A stretch of DNA of 63,205 nt. Source: Streptomyces jeddahensis. GTDB taxonomy: Bacteria; Actinomycetota; Actinomycetes; Streptomycetales; Streptomycetaceae. The position numbers were made by a program, and so were the translations under genes. The stretch covers positions 1-63,205 of the forward strand of contig NZ_LOHS01000067.1 in NCBI RefSeq assembly GCF_001642995.1. The letters run 5' to 3'. The notes beneath the pieces were generated by a model. It saw only the letters and a list, made by a program, of their open reading frames with translations. It was not told the origin of the DNA and did not search any database. Positions 25,589 to 35,089 of the stretch are shown piece after piece; position 1 is the stretch's first letter; every line of letters begins with the position of its first letter.

Positions 25589-26727
25589 TGCCCGGGATGA
25601 ACCAGAGCGCCGTCCGGCGGGTCAACACCTCGGTGATCCTTCGCGCGCTGGCGGTGTCGGCCGGGGCGATGACGCTGGCCGAGCTGTCCGAGCGGGTCGG
25701 CTTGTCCCGCCGCACCATCGAACTCATCCTGGACTCACTCCTCGACGCGGGCTGGGTGAGCGAACTCGACCGGGTGCCGGTGAGCGGCTGCGCCGGGCGA
25801 CCCGCTCGCCGGTACGAGCTGCGGGCCGACCACGCGCTGCTGGCGGCTGTGCGCATCACCACCCAGGACGTGTCCGCGCTCGTCGCCGACGTGCGCGGCC
25901 GCATCGTCGGCCGGGCGCACCGGCCGCTGCGCGCCTACCAGGATCCGCAGGTCACGCTCGACGACGCGGCGGCGCTCGTGCTGGAGGCGCTCGACGACGC
26001 GGGCGGGTCGGCCGACCGGCTGCGGGCCGGCGCGATCGCGAGCGGTGGCGCGATCGACGACGACGGCGTCGTACGACGTCTGGTGCACACCACGCGATGG
26101 GAAGGCGTGCATCTGCCCAAGGAACTCGGGCGGCGCGTCGGCGTGCCGTGGTTCGCGGACAACGACACCAATCTCGGCGCGCTCGCCGAGCGTTGGCGGG
26201 GTGCGGCCGGTGACCACGACAACGTCGTATGGGCGATGCTCGGGAACCGGACCGGTCTCGGCATCCTCATACGCGGGGATGTGCACCGTGGTTTCGAAGG
26301 CGCCGCGGGCGAGATCGCCGAGGCGGTGTCGCTGCCAGCCGGCTCGGTCGAGGACCGTCCCGTGGCGTGGCTGACCTCACCGGATCCGGTCCGGCGGCGT
26401 GTCGCGCTCGGCCGCTTCGCCGCGGCTCGGGCCGGCGATACGGCGGCGCTCGCGGAGGTCGACGAGTTCGTGGAGAACATCGCATCGATCCTCACCACCC
26501 TGTCGTGGACGGTCGCGCCGTCGCTCATCGTGCTCGGCGGCGGGCTGGAGGACGCGGCCGATGTACTGCTGCCCCGGGTGCGTGAGGCGATGCTCGGCGC
26601 CCGCGCCCCCGCCGTCGAACTGCGCGCCACCGTACTGGGCTCCGACGGCCCGCTCATCGGCGCCGTCAAGTTCGTGCTCGACCACATGGACACCGAGTTG
26701 TTCGGCCCGCCCGTCCCGTGCGCGTGA
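25588..26727 (+). CDS. ROK family transcriptional regulator
   Basis: A 379-residue repressor-type ROK protein. The N-terminal winged helix (MTLAELSERVGLSRRTIELI) is followed by a kinase-like sugar-binding domain with the HTTRWEGV and NDTNLGALAERW sections. The GNRTGLGILIRG and HRGFEGAAGEIAE stretches match the family. The zinc-type CxCGxxGC motif of sugar-kinase ROKs is absent, which fits a regulator. It sits inside the operon it probably controls, sharing one base with the esterase stop. Confidence 0.83.
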   Translation: MPGMNQSAVRRVNTSVILRALAVSAGAMTLAELSERVGLSRRTIELILDSLLDAGWVSELDRVPVSGCAGRPARRYELRADHALLAAVRITTQDVSALVADVRGRIVGRAHRPLRAYQDPQVTLDDAAALVLEALDDAGGSADRLRAGAIASGGAIDDDGVVRRLVHTTRWEGVHLPKELGRRVGVPWFADNDTNLGALAERWRGAAGDHDNVVWAMLGNRTGLGILIRGDVHRGFEGAAGEIAEAVSLPAGSVEDRPVAWLTSPDPVRRRVALGRFAAARAGDTAALAEVDEFVENIASILTTLSWTVAPSLIVLGGGLEDAADVLLPRVREAMLGARAPAVELRATVLGSDGPLIGAVKFVLDHMDTELFGPPVPCA

Positions 26728-26785
26728 TCGCGCATCCCCCCGCAATCTCCCCTCACACCACGTTTCACAGGACAGGAGCCCGACC

Positions 26786-28312
26786 ATGACCGGCACCAGC
26801 AGGACCGGCGTTCTCATCGTGGGCAGCGGCATCATGGGATCCGTCGTGTCCCGGCTGCTGCGGGACACCGATCCGACGCTGGACATCACCATGGTCGACG
26901 GCGGCCAGCCGATCGGATCGGCCCCCGGCCTGCACCTGCACGACCTCGACGACCCGGCCCTGTGGTCGCGCTACAACGAACGGGTCGCCACCGGCATCCA
27001 GGGCCTGTACACGGGCGCCGAAGTGGTGCGCGACGTCGCGGACAGCATCACCGGCCTGGCACCCGGCATGTTCCACGCGCTCGCCTTCGGCGAGGACGCC
27101 GAGGCGATGCCGGCTGCCGCGCTCGCGTGGAACGCGGGCGGCATGGGAGTGCACTGGACCGCCGCGACCCCCTGGCCCGCCGGGGACGAGGTGTTCGACT
27201 TCGGCGACCCGGGCCACTGGGCGACGGATCTGGACACCGCGCGCCGCCTGCTCGCGGTCACGCCCGCCGCCATCGGCCCAACCCCGGTCGGGCAGCGGGT
27301 ACTTGACGTGCTGCGCCGACGCTACGACGGCGTCGGACCGGACGACCGGCGGTGCCAACCGATGCCGATGGCGGTCACCGCGACACCGGCGGGACCCATG
27401 CCACGCACGGCTCCGGGCACGGTCTTCCCCGCGATCGCGACGGGCGGGGACCCGGCCTTCACACTCCTGACCGGCACCCTCGCCACGGCCCTCGTCACCG
27501 AGGGCGGCCGGGTCGCCGGCGCTCGGCTGCGTCGCGTGGCCGACGGCGCCGAGTGCGAACTCCTCGCGGACACCGTGGTGGTGTGCGCCGACGCCCTGCG
27601 CACCCCGCAACTGCTGTTCGCCTCCGGCATACGGCCCGCGGCACTGGGGCGTCACCTCAACGAGCACGCGTTCATCAGCGCCCGGGTGCTGCTCGACCTC
27701 GACCGGTTCGGCATCGGCCTCGACGCCCTGCCCCTGCCGCGCCCCGGCGAGTTCGCCACGGACTCGCTCTGGCTGCCGCAGAACGGAGCGGCGCAGCCGT
27801 TCCACGGCCAGATCATGAACCGCACGTACGTGGACGAGGCCGGCCGCCCCCTGGCGCACTCGGTGGGCCTGTCGCTGTACGCCCCCCTCGAGTCCCGCCC
27901 CGAGAACCGGCTCGTCTTCTCGGAGTCGGACACCGACCTCGCCGGGATGCCACGGTTCACCGTCGAGTTCGGCTACTCCGACGCCGACCGCGAGCTGATC
28001 AGCCGGGCACTGGACCAAGTCCGATCGCTCGCCGAGGAGTTCGGCACGTTCGATCCCGCGACCGAACTAGCCCTGCTCCCGCCCGGCTCGTCACTGCACC
28101 AGACCGGCACCGTCCGCGCAGGCAGCGCCGACGACGGCACCAGCGTGTGCGACCCCGACGGCCGGGTGTGGGGCTTCGACAACCTGTATCTCGCCGGCAA
28201 CGGCGTGATACCCACCGCGATGGCCGCCAACGTCACGCTGGCCGGCGCGGTGACCGCCGTACGGGCCGCTCGCGCCGTCGCCGAACGCAGCACCGCGTCC
28301 GCCGCCCACTGA
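26786..28312 (+). CDS. GMC-type flavoprotein, glycoside 3-oxidase-like
   Basis: A 508-residue FAD-dependent oxidoreductase. The Rossmann motif GSGIMG lies at residues 13-18. The segment WNAGGMGVHWTAATPW (115-130) corresponds to the flavin-contacting loop of pyranose-oxidase-like GMC enzymes, and the C-terminus has LHQTGTVRAG and GNGVIPTAMAANVTL, the regions of the catalytic His and Asn. Known relatives include pyranose 2-oxidases and bacterial C-glycoside 3-oxidases. Beside TIM-barrel isomerases and a Gfo/Idh protein, oxidation of a sugar hydroxyl to a keto group is the most likely step. AGGAG precedes ATG 26786. Confidence 0.75.
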   Translation: MTGTSRTGVLIVGSGIMGSVVSRLLRDTDPTLDITMVDGGQPIGSAPGLHLHDLDDPALWSRYNERVATGIQGLYTGAEVVRDVADSITGLAPGMFHALAFGEDAEAMPAAALAWNAGGMGVHWTAATPWPAGDEVFDFGDPGHWATDLDTARRLLAVTPAAIGPTPVGQRVLDVLRRRYDGVGPDDRRCQPMPMAVTATPAGPMPRTAPGTVFPAIATGGDPAFTLLTGTLATALVTEGGRVAGARLRRVADGAECELLADTVVVCADALRTPQLLFASGIRPAALGRHLNEHAFISARVLLDLDRFGIGLDALPLPRPGEFATDSLWLPQNGAAQPFHGQIMNRTYVDEAGRPLAHSVGLSLYAPLESRPENRLVFSESDTDLAGMPRFTVEFGYSDADRELISRALDQVRSLAEEFGTFDPATELALLPPGSSLHQTGTVRAGSADDGTSVCDPDGRVWGFDNLYLAGNGVIPTAMAANVTLAGAVTAVRAARAVAERSTASAAH

Positions 28313-28327
28313 GAGGGATCTGGAACC

Positions 28328-28936
28328 ATGATCGACATCCAGAAGGAATACCGCGTGGCACTACCCGCGTGGATCGACGACGAACTCGCCGACGTGCCGG
28401 CCGTCATCCCCGACCGCGAGGGCCGGATGCGCCTCGTGCACCGCCTCGCCGACCGCAACTGGCGTGAGGGCAACGGCGGTCCGTTCGCGGCACTCGTCGC
28501 CGAGCAGGACACCGGCCGGATCATCTCGGTCGGCGTGAACGTCGTCCTCGCCTCCGGTGTCTCCAGCGCGCACGCCGAGGTCGTCGCGCTGGGCCTCGCC
28601 CAGACGGCGACCGGCGGCTGGGACCTCGGCGGCGAGGGCGTGCCGGCGCACGAGCTGGTCGTCAACTGGCGTCCCTGCGTGCAGTGTTACGGCGCGACGA
28701 TGTGGTCCGGGGTGCGTGGTCTCGTGGTAGCGGGTGAGGGGCCGGACCTGGAGGAGATCACGACCTTCGACGAGGGCCCGCTCGGCGCGGACTGGGCCGA
28801 GCAGTTCGAGGCACGCGGCATCAAGGTCGTACGGGATGTGCTGCGGGACGAGGCGCTCGCCGTGTTCCGCGGCTACCGGGACGCCGTCGACGCCGAAGGC
28901 GTCACCGTCTACAACGCCCGCGGAGGCGCCGCATGA
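28328..28936 (+). CDS. nucleoside/nucleobase deaminase (CDA superfamily)
   Basis: A 202-residue zinc deaminase. The HAE motif has His82 and Glu84, and the second motif is PCVQC with Cys117 and Cys120. GPFAALV upstream resembles guanine-deaminase-type enzymes. An N-terminal extension of about 40 residues is present. It lies 15 bases after the flavoprotein and overlaps the next gene by ATGA, so its substrate is probably released from the operon's imported compound. That suggests a nitrogen-containing aglycone or a nucleoside-like substrate. Confidence 0.78.
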   Translation: MIDIQKEYRVALPAWIDDELADVPAVIPDREGRMRLVHRLADRNWREGNGGPFAALVAEQDTGRIISVGVNVVLASGVSSAHAEVVALGLAQTATGGWDLGGEGVPAHELVVNWRPCVQCYGATMWSGVRGLVVAGEGPDLEEITTFDEGPLGADWAEQFEARGIKVVRDVLRDEALAVFRGYRDAVDAEGVTVYNARGGAA

Positions 28937-29928
28937 CACCGCTGGATCCGCTGACACCGCGTTTCGCGACCGACGTCATCACCTTCTACCACCCGGACTT
29001 CTGGGGGCTGGACTCCGCCGACGCCCTGCGCGACTGGGCCCGCGACCATCCCCGGCCCTTCTGGGAACGAGTGATGGACGCTCTGGCGGAGGCCGGCGTC
29101 ACCGGCCTGGAGCTGACCTTCGCACCCGGCGACATCGACTCGGCTCTGCGGGCCTTCGGCAGCGCGGCCTTCTTCCGCCGCGAGCTGGCGGCCCGCGGCC
29201 TGTCCGTGGTGAGCGCGTTCGTCGCCGGCAGCGACGCCCCCGACTGGCGGCAGGGCGGCAACCTGCCCGCGATCGTCGCCGACGCCGAGCGACGCGCCGC
29301 CTTCCTCGCCGAGGCGGGGGCGGAACTGCTTGTCGCCGGACTGCCGATGCGGGCGACGTTCGGGACGCGTCCGCCCTTCTTCGTGGATGCCGCGTACATG
29401 ACCCGGATGGCCGACATCGCTCACGTGGTCGGCGAGGCCGTCTCCCGGTACGGCGTGAAGCTCGCCTTCCACACGGAGTCCAACAGCACCCTCTGGTACG
29501 AGAGGGACATCGACCTGTTCATGGCTCTGACCGATCCGCGCTACGTGTGGCTGTGCCCCGACTCCTGCCACATCGCGCTCGGCGGAGGCGACCCCGTCGC
29601 CGTCGCGCGCCGTCACTCCCAGCGCATCGCGCTCGCGCACTGGAAAGACGCCGTCAAGCCGATCGACGTCGAACTCACCATCGACGACACGGTCTTCGCC
29701 CAGCAACAGCCCTACATGACCGAACTCGGCACCGGCATCGTGGACTGGAGGGCATGGGCCGACGCGATGTCCCGTACGCCCGGCGCCGACATCGTCCTCG
29801 TCGAGCTCGACGAGGCGGCCGATCCCGTTGCCGCTCTGCGGGCGGGAAGGGCCGTTGTGGAAGCGGCCCGGGCGCGGCCGACGGTCGGCGATCACGCCGC
29901 GCACATCGAAAGGCAGGGCCAGGCATGA
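28933..29928 (+). CDS. TIM-barrel sugar isomerase/epimerase family protein
   Basis: A 331-residue AP-endonuclease-2-like TIM barrel. Candidate metal ligands are His180/Glu182 (AFHTESNST), Asp210/His213 (CPDSCH), His236 (AHWKD) and Glu291 (VELDE). The family includes sugar epimerases, inosose dehydratases and catalytic subunits of C-glycoside deglycosidases. Here it probably acts on the keto-sugar made by the flavoprotein or the Gfo/Idh enzyme. It overlaps both neighbours by ATGA. Confidence 0.8.
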   Translation: MTPLDPLTPRFATDVITFYHPDFWGLDSADALRDWARDHPRPFWERVMDALAEAGVTGLELTFAPGDIDSALRAFGSAAFFRRELAARGLSVVSAFVAGSDAPDWRQGGNLPAIVADAERRAAFLAEAGAELLVAGLPMRATFGTRPPFFVDAAYMTRMADIAHVVGEAVSRYGVKLAFHTESNSTLWYERDIDLFMALTDPRYVWLCPDSCHIALGGGDPVAVARRHSQRIALAHWKDAVKPIDVELTIDDTVFAQQQPYMTELGTGIVDWRAWADAMSRTPGADIVLVELDEAADPVAALRAGRAVVEAARARPTVGDHAAHIERQGQA

Positions 29929-31227
29929 CCGCTCCCGCTGGGCACTCCCCGCACGCGCCCTTCACCGACGGCACCCCCGCCCGGTCCGCACCCGCACCCG
30001 CACCTGTGACGGCGATCGCGGCCGGCCGGGCGCGGCGCACCTCGCGCCTGCGGGTCGCCGTCCTCGGCGCGGGCATGATCGGCGACGTCCCATCTGCGCA
30101 GCGCACGCGCGAGCGGGGCCGAGGTCGTCGGCGTCCTGTCCTCCACGGCCGAGCGCAGCCTCGCGGCGGCCGAACGCTGGCAGGTCGATGTCGGCTACCC
30201 GGACCTCGATGCCGTCCTGAGCGACGACACGATCGACGTCGTCCACGTCTGCACCCCCAACCACCTGCACGTCGGTCAGGCGGTCGCCGCCCTGCGGGCC
30301 GGCAAGCACGTCGTGTGCGAGAAACCCCTCGCGACGACCGCGGCCGATGCCCAACTCCTCGTGGATGCGGCCGAGTCGGCGGGCCGGATCGTCACCGTGC
30401 CGTTCGTCTACCGCTACCACCCCATGGTCCGCGAGTTGCGGGCCCGTATCGCGGCGGGCGGATTCGGCGCCTGGCACCTCCTGCACGGGTCATACCTCCA
30501 GGACTGGCTGCTGTCCCCCGAGAGCACCAGCTGGCGGGTGGATCCGGCGGCCGGCGGCGCCTCGCGGGCGTTCGCCGACATCGGGTCGCACTGGTTCGAC
30601 CTGGTCGAATGGGTGGCCGGGGTCCGGGTCGCCGAACTGCTCGCCGAGACGACCACGACGGTGGCCGACCGGCCCCGCGTGGGTGGCCCGACGTACGGCA
30701 ACGGGGCCCCCTCCGACGCGGCCCGCGTCACGGTCACGACGGAGGACGCCCTCGCGGTCGTCGGCCGTACGACCGAAGGGGTATTGGTGTCGGTGACGGT
30801 CTCCCAGGTGTCGGCGGGCCGGAAGAACCGGCTGTGGTTCGAGCTCGACGGGGCACACGCCAGTGCCGTCTTCGACCAGGAGCTGCCCGAGTCCCTGTGG
30901 CTGGGCCGTCCGGACCGGACTGAGACGCTGGTGCGCGACCCGTCCGTCAACTCGCCCGAAGCCGCCCGCCTCTCGGTCGTACCGGCGGGGCACCCGCAGG
31001 GTTACCCGGAGCGTTTCGAGAACTTCGTCAAGGACACCTACGCGGCCGTCCGCGGCAACCACCCCGAGGGCCTGCCGACGGTAGGGGACGGGCTGCGCTC
31101 GGCCCGCCTGATCGACGCGGTCATGGCCTCGGCGGCACAACGCGCATGGACACCCGTCGACGATGCGTCACCCACCGACGAACCGACAGACGACCTGACC
31201 GAAGAGCACGCAGGACACCTGCGATGA
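29925..31227 (+). pseudogene. Gfo/Idh/MocA oxidoreductase, one frameshift
   Basis: ATG 29925 begins a protein with an unusual 40-residue Pro/Ala-rich leader, then LRVAVLGAGMIGDV, the NAD-binding first strand. At about 30090 a run of three C where two are expected shifts the frame. The rest (LSSTAERSLAAAERW, VVHVCTPNHLHV, GKHVVCEKPLA, then YRYHPMVRELRARI) is intact to 31227. EKP carries the typical catalytic Lys. Family members oxidise or reduce a sugar hydroxyl with NAD(P). A functional product could only start at an internal codon such as GTG 30313, losing the cofactor site. Confidence 0.75.
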
Positions 31228-32183
31228 AGCTGGGATTCCTGACGGCCTGCCTGCCCGGCCTGCCCCTGGACGAGATCGCCGAATGGGCCGTGGCAGAGGG
31301 CTACCAGGCCCTTGAGGTGGCGGTGTGGCCCAGTACGGGAGGCCGCGACTTCGAGGCCTCGCACCTGCCGGTCGCCGGCTTCACGGACGCCGACGAGCAG
31401 CGCACCCGTGAACTCCTCGACCGCACCGGACTGACGATCAGCTCACTCGCGTACTACGAGAACAACCTGCACCCGGACCCGGCGACCCGCGAGTCGATCC
31501 GCACCCACCTCAAGCACGCGATCGACACGGCGGCTCGCCTCGGCGTGGACTCGGTCGGTACGTTCATCGGCCGCGACCCGCGCCTGAGCGTGCTGGGGAA
31601 CCTGCGCGAGGGCGAGAAGGCGCTGCCCGAGCTGGTGGAGCACGCGGGCGAGCGTGGGGTAAAGATCGTCATCGAGAACTGTGTGATGGAGGGCTGGCAT
31701 CCCGACGGATACCCCGGGAACCTCGCCTACTCGCCCGAGCTGTGGGAGTGGATGTTCGACCTGGGCTTCTACCTCAACTGGGATCCCTCGCACCTGACAT
31801 GGGTCGGCATCGACCCCCTTGAGACCATCGAGCCGTACCTCGACCGGATCGTCCACACTCAGGCCAAGGATGTGGAGCTGTCCCGGCAAAGCGCAACCGC
31901 TACGGCCACTTCGGCATCGTAGACAAGAGTGGCGACCCCTGGGCGACGGGCTGGTGGCGCTACCGCGTACCCGGTCTGGGGCAGGTCGCGCCACGTCATC
32001 GACCGCTTCCACGATCTGGGCTATACCGGCACAGTCTCCGTCGAACACGAGGACCCGGTGTGGGGCGGCACCCCTGAGAAGGTCAAGCAGGGACTGAGGA
32101 TCGCGCACCGCACGCTGAGCCCGCTCATCGAGCCCTGGCCTCGCGCTTTCGCGACTGCGGGTGTCCGATGCTTGATCACATAA
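31224..32183 (+). pseudogene. second TIM-barrel isomerase, two frameshifts near the C-terminus
   Basis: From ATG 31224 (ATGA overlap) about 220 residues read well: LEVAVWPSTGG, VIENCVMEGWHPD, YLNWDPSHLTW and HTQAKDVELS, with the Glu, Asp and His ligands of the family. Near 31885 an extra A in an AAA run shifts the frame; the right text (KRNRYGHFGIVDKSGDPWAT, then WWRYRVPGLGQV) continues one frame over. Near 31990 another indel moves it to RHVIDRFHDLGYTG, VEHEDPVWGG and onward. The normal end would be near 32140; the open frame runs to 32183. Confidence 0.7.
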
Positions 32184-32519
32184 GCGAAGAGTGCATCTGA
32201 CTGGGACGATGGGACGTGTCCAGGATCCATTTCGTCGTCAGAAAAAGCTGCACTCCTCAGGTGAAGAAGAGTACCGGGCCGTACCCCCGTGTCCGGGTCG
32301 AGGGCGGCAGGGCCCTCGGCGTCGATCCCGACCATCCGCCCCGCAACCACAGCGGCAGCCCTCGCGCCGTTCGCCGACGCCGCCCTCGCCATTCCGCTCA
32401 GCGGTTACGGACCACTCTTCGTCTTCTTGGCCACCGACCGTGTCCTATGTGGTGAGGCGGACGAAGCGCTTGTAGGAAGATCAGGTCTGAGTTGAGGCGC
32501 CGCCGGGCTCCAAGGTCAT

Positions 32520-32543
32520 GGGCGGCGCCGTCAGGCGCCGCCC
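32520..32543. terminator. perfect 10-bp hairpin between convergent operons
   Basis: GGGCGGCGCC, a 4-base GTCA loop, GGCGCCGCCC. It lies between the end of the catabolic operon and the convergent dioxygenase gene and could serve both. In 32184-32628 the only other candidate is a weak plus-strand ORF at 32289-32495, which I do not call. Confidence 0.75.
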
Positions 32544-32628
32544 GCACCGCGTTGTTCACAGACGTCGGATCAAGCGATTCCCCGGGGACACGTCAGCGGT
32601 CGGTCCGCAGGTGCGGCGGCCGCTGCGG

Positions 32629-33573
32629 TCACTGCTTCCAGAAGCCCTCAAGGACGTACGGGTCCTTCACCTCGTCGAAGCCGATGGGTCGGAGTACGTA
32701 GTCACAGGTCAGGGTCCGGTACGGGGCGGTCAGGCCGCGTGCCTCCCACTCGGCGGGGTCGTCGTGCAGCTCGGTCTTGTGGATCAACTCCCGCGCGATC
32801 GCACCCTCGCTGACCGTGTCGACGAGCGGATCGCCCTCGAAGTGGATCTGGTGCGTCAGCATGTGATGGTCCTCGTGGCTGACGTACGCGTGGATGTGCC
32901 GTGCGCGCGAGTTGGCTCGTCCCAGCATGTGCAGGAGGTCGTCGAGGGGGCTGCCCGGGACCGCCGCGGGCTCCACGCCCGGCACGACGGTCCGGTACTC
33001 GTAGCGGCCCTCGGCATCCGCGACGATCTTGCCCCCGCAGGTGGTACTTCGGCAGGTCGAAGTCGACGACGTCGAGGCCCTCCAAGGGGCCTGCCTGCTC
33101 GGGCGTCAGACCCGCGTACCTGCCGTCGGCGGTAGTCTGCCAGAGATCGATCACCGCGCCGGGCAGCGGCTTGCCCGAGGTCGACCGTACGACGCCGGAG
33201 ACGATCAGGATCTCCCCCGGCTCGTCCGGCGCCATCGGCAGCGCGCCGGGGTTGCCGATCTCCGGTGCCCCGGGCACGTAGGCGGGCCCGGTTGCCATCC
33301 ACGTGGAGGCGACGTCCTTCTCCGGGTTGGCGTAGGCCCTGCCGTAACTGACCTCCATCGTGCGAGAGGCGATGAGGTGGGTCGCCGCCAGGAGGAAGTC
33401 CCCCGACTCGACCAGCTTCGTCACGTAGGTGACGGCCTGGCCCAGTTCGTCATGCGTGATGCCGTGCCTGATCGCTATGTCCCCGAACGCCTCCTGGAGG
33501 TCGTCGAACACGACGCGCAGCCGCTTGTTGAACTCGATGTCGGTGCGGGGGTGTCAGATGTTGTCACAGTCAC
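32629..33573 (-). pseudogene. intradiol ring-cleavage dioxygenase, frameshifted
   Basis: A catechol/hydroxyquinol 1,2-dioxygenase-type protein, about 310 residues if repaired. The helical N-terminal domain (FNKRLRVVFDDLQEAFGDIA) and the catalytic barrel (VSGVVRSTSGKPLPGAVIDL, then DGRYAGLTPEQ and FDLPKYHLRG) precede a break at a G run near 33032. The next frame gives IVADAEGRYEYRTVVPGVEP, RARHIHAYVSHEDHH and the end at 32629. The Tyr and His iron ligands (GRY, KYH, HIHAY) are all present. A second one-base shift near 33545 separates GTG 33573 (MTVTTSDTPA) from the body. Confidence 0.75.
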
Positions 33574-33656
33574 TCCGTTCCGGCGTCGCCGTCGACGTAC
33601 GGCGCGCCAATTTCCGAAAACGGTTGCGAATGGTGGGGTGTGGATCACGGGGAGTG

Positions 33657-34319
33657 TCAGCCTTGTGCGTTCCAGACGAGGGGGGCCTTGCGGATCCAGG
33701 TGTCCTTCTCCAGCGTGTCGAGGAGGAAGCGGGCAAGATCGCCGCGGTTGATCCGCGCCCCCGGCTTCTCGGTGCCGGCCTCGGCGGCGCGCAGAGCGCC
33801 GCTCATCGGCTTGTCGCTGAGGGCGACGGCTCGGGCGAGGGTCCAGTCGACGTCGGAGGCGCGCAGGAGCCTGTCGACGCCGTGGTGGTCGTCGAAGCCG
33901 GCCTTGAGGTTGGAGACCTTGATCAGGGCCCTGAACACCGGGTTGATCCGGGCCCAGTCGTCTCCGGCGCCCATCGTGGAGGTCACGACGATCCGGTGGA
34001 TGCCCTCTTCCTGCATCACCGTCAGGGTGTTGCGGGTGGCGTCGGTCATGAACAAGGGCGGGCTGAGGGGTTTGGCCCAGGGGTTGTCGGAGGCCCGGGA
34101 GTTGTTGAGCGCGCTGATCACCGCCTCCGTTCCGCCGGCGGCCTTGCGGATGTCGTCGATGTTCGAGGGGGTGCCCTGGATCAGTTCGACGCCGGCCGGG
34201 GCCTGGACGGAGTCGGGGTTGCGCACGAGGGCCCGGACGTGGTGGCCGCGCTCGGCGGCCTCCTTGAGGACGTGGATGCCGGTGCGGCCGGTGCCGCCGA
34301 GGATGAGCAGGTGGGACAT
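33657..34319 (-). CDS. NmrA-like NAD(P)-binding protein
   Basis: A 220-residue atypical SDR: LILGGTGRTGIHVLKEA at the N-terminus is the dinucleotide site, and VVTSTMGAGDDW replaces the usual Ser/Tyr-Lys region. Such proteins act as quinone reductases, flavin reductases or redox sensors. It is 72 bases from azoR and in the same direction, part of a redox operon. Confidence 0.8.
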   Translation of the reverse strand: MSHLLILGGTGRTGIHVLKEAAERGHHVRALVRNPDSVQAPAGVELIQGTPSNIDDIRKAAGGTEAVISALNNSRASDNPWAKPLSPPLFMTDATRNTLTVMQEEGIHRIVVTSTMGAGDDWARINPVFRALIKVSNLKAGFDDHHGVDRLLRASDVDWTLARAVALSDKPMSGALRAAEAGTEKPGARINRGDLARFLLDTLEKDTWIRKAPLVWNAQG

Positions 34320-34391
34320 GATGATCGATTGCCTTTCAGGACCGACCGGCCGGGCCGTCGGGCCGGCCGGTCGGGAGACGGTCGAGGCCGG

Positions 34392-35033
34392 TCAGGCGGC
34401 CTGGCCGCCGATGGCGGTGGCCAGGCCGCGCGCCTGGGCGTGGGCGTCGGTCAGCGACGCCTCGTGGAGGGGGAGGAGAGGGGCCAGCGTCGGCACGTGC
34501 GGAGCCATGGTCAGCTCGGGCGTGACCGTCGTCACGCTGAGGCCGAGCGTGGTCGGGTGGCCCAGGACGGTTTCCAGCACCGGCACCACGTGGTCCATGC
34601 CGTGTTTGGGGGCGCCGGGGCCGTAGCCGCCGCCGCGCGCGGAGATCAGCGCGGCCGGGCGGCCCGCGGTGGGAGGGGGCCCGTCGAAGCTCAGGGTGCG
34701 GCCGTTGACCATGATCTGGTCCAGCCATGCCTTGAACACGGACGGCATCGTGAGGTTGTACATCGGCACGGTGAACAAGTAGGCGTCGGCGCCGAGGAAT
34801 TCCTCGATCAGCTCGTCCTGGATCGCCAGGGCTTTCGCCTGCTCGGGGGTGAGCTCGGCAGGGTCGGTGGTGCGGGCGGTGATGCCCGCCGCGCTGAGGT
34901 GCGGCGCGGGCGAGACGGCCAGGTCACAGTGGACGACCGCGTCCTTCCACTCGTCACGGAAGGACTGGGCGACCTGACGGGAGACGGAGGCTTCGCCGAG
35001 CGAGGACGCGTCGATGTGCAGCAGGTAGGACAT
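34392..35033 (-). CDS. azoR: FMN-dependent NADH azoreductase/quinone reductase
   Basis: A 213-residue flavodoxin-fold enzyme. Features are the phosphate-binding start LLHIDASSLGEASVSRQVAQ, the flavin loop PMYNLTMPSVFKAWLDQIM (about 94-112), and SARGGGYGPGAP. Family members reduce quinones and azo dyes with NADH by two electrons, protecting against thiol-alkylating quinones. Located between the FrnE-like gene (56-base gap) and the NmrA-like gene, all downstream of the HxlR-controlled promoter. Confidence 0.87.
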   Translation of the reverse strand: MSYLLHIDASSLGEASVSRQVAQSFRDEWKDAVVHCDLAVSPAPHLSAAGITARTTDPAELTPEQAKALAIQDELIEEFLGADAYLFTVPMYNLTMPSVFKAWLDQIMVNGRTLSFDGPPPTAGRPAALISARGGGYGPGAPKHGMDHVVPVLETVLGHPTTLGLSVTTVTPELTMAPHVPTLAPLLPLHEASLTDAHAQARGLATAIGGQAA

Positions 35034-35089
35034 GGAGAAGTCAGCCTTTCAAAATGATCAAGGGTGTGTCGGGGAGTGAACGGTGGAGG

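Noticed and set aside
32289..32495. A 68-codon plus-strand ORF after the catabolic operon
   Set aside because: Fair composition but no start signal, no family and overlap with equally plausible frames on the other strand.
33429..35057. A 542-codon plus-strand frame over the redox operon
   Set aside because: The minus strand holds recognised azoR, NmrA-like and dioxygenase genes; the plus frame has no motif and repeats GC-mirror patterns.
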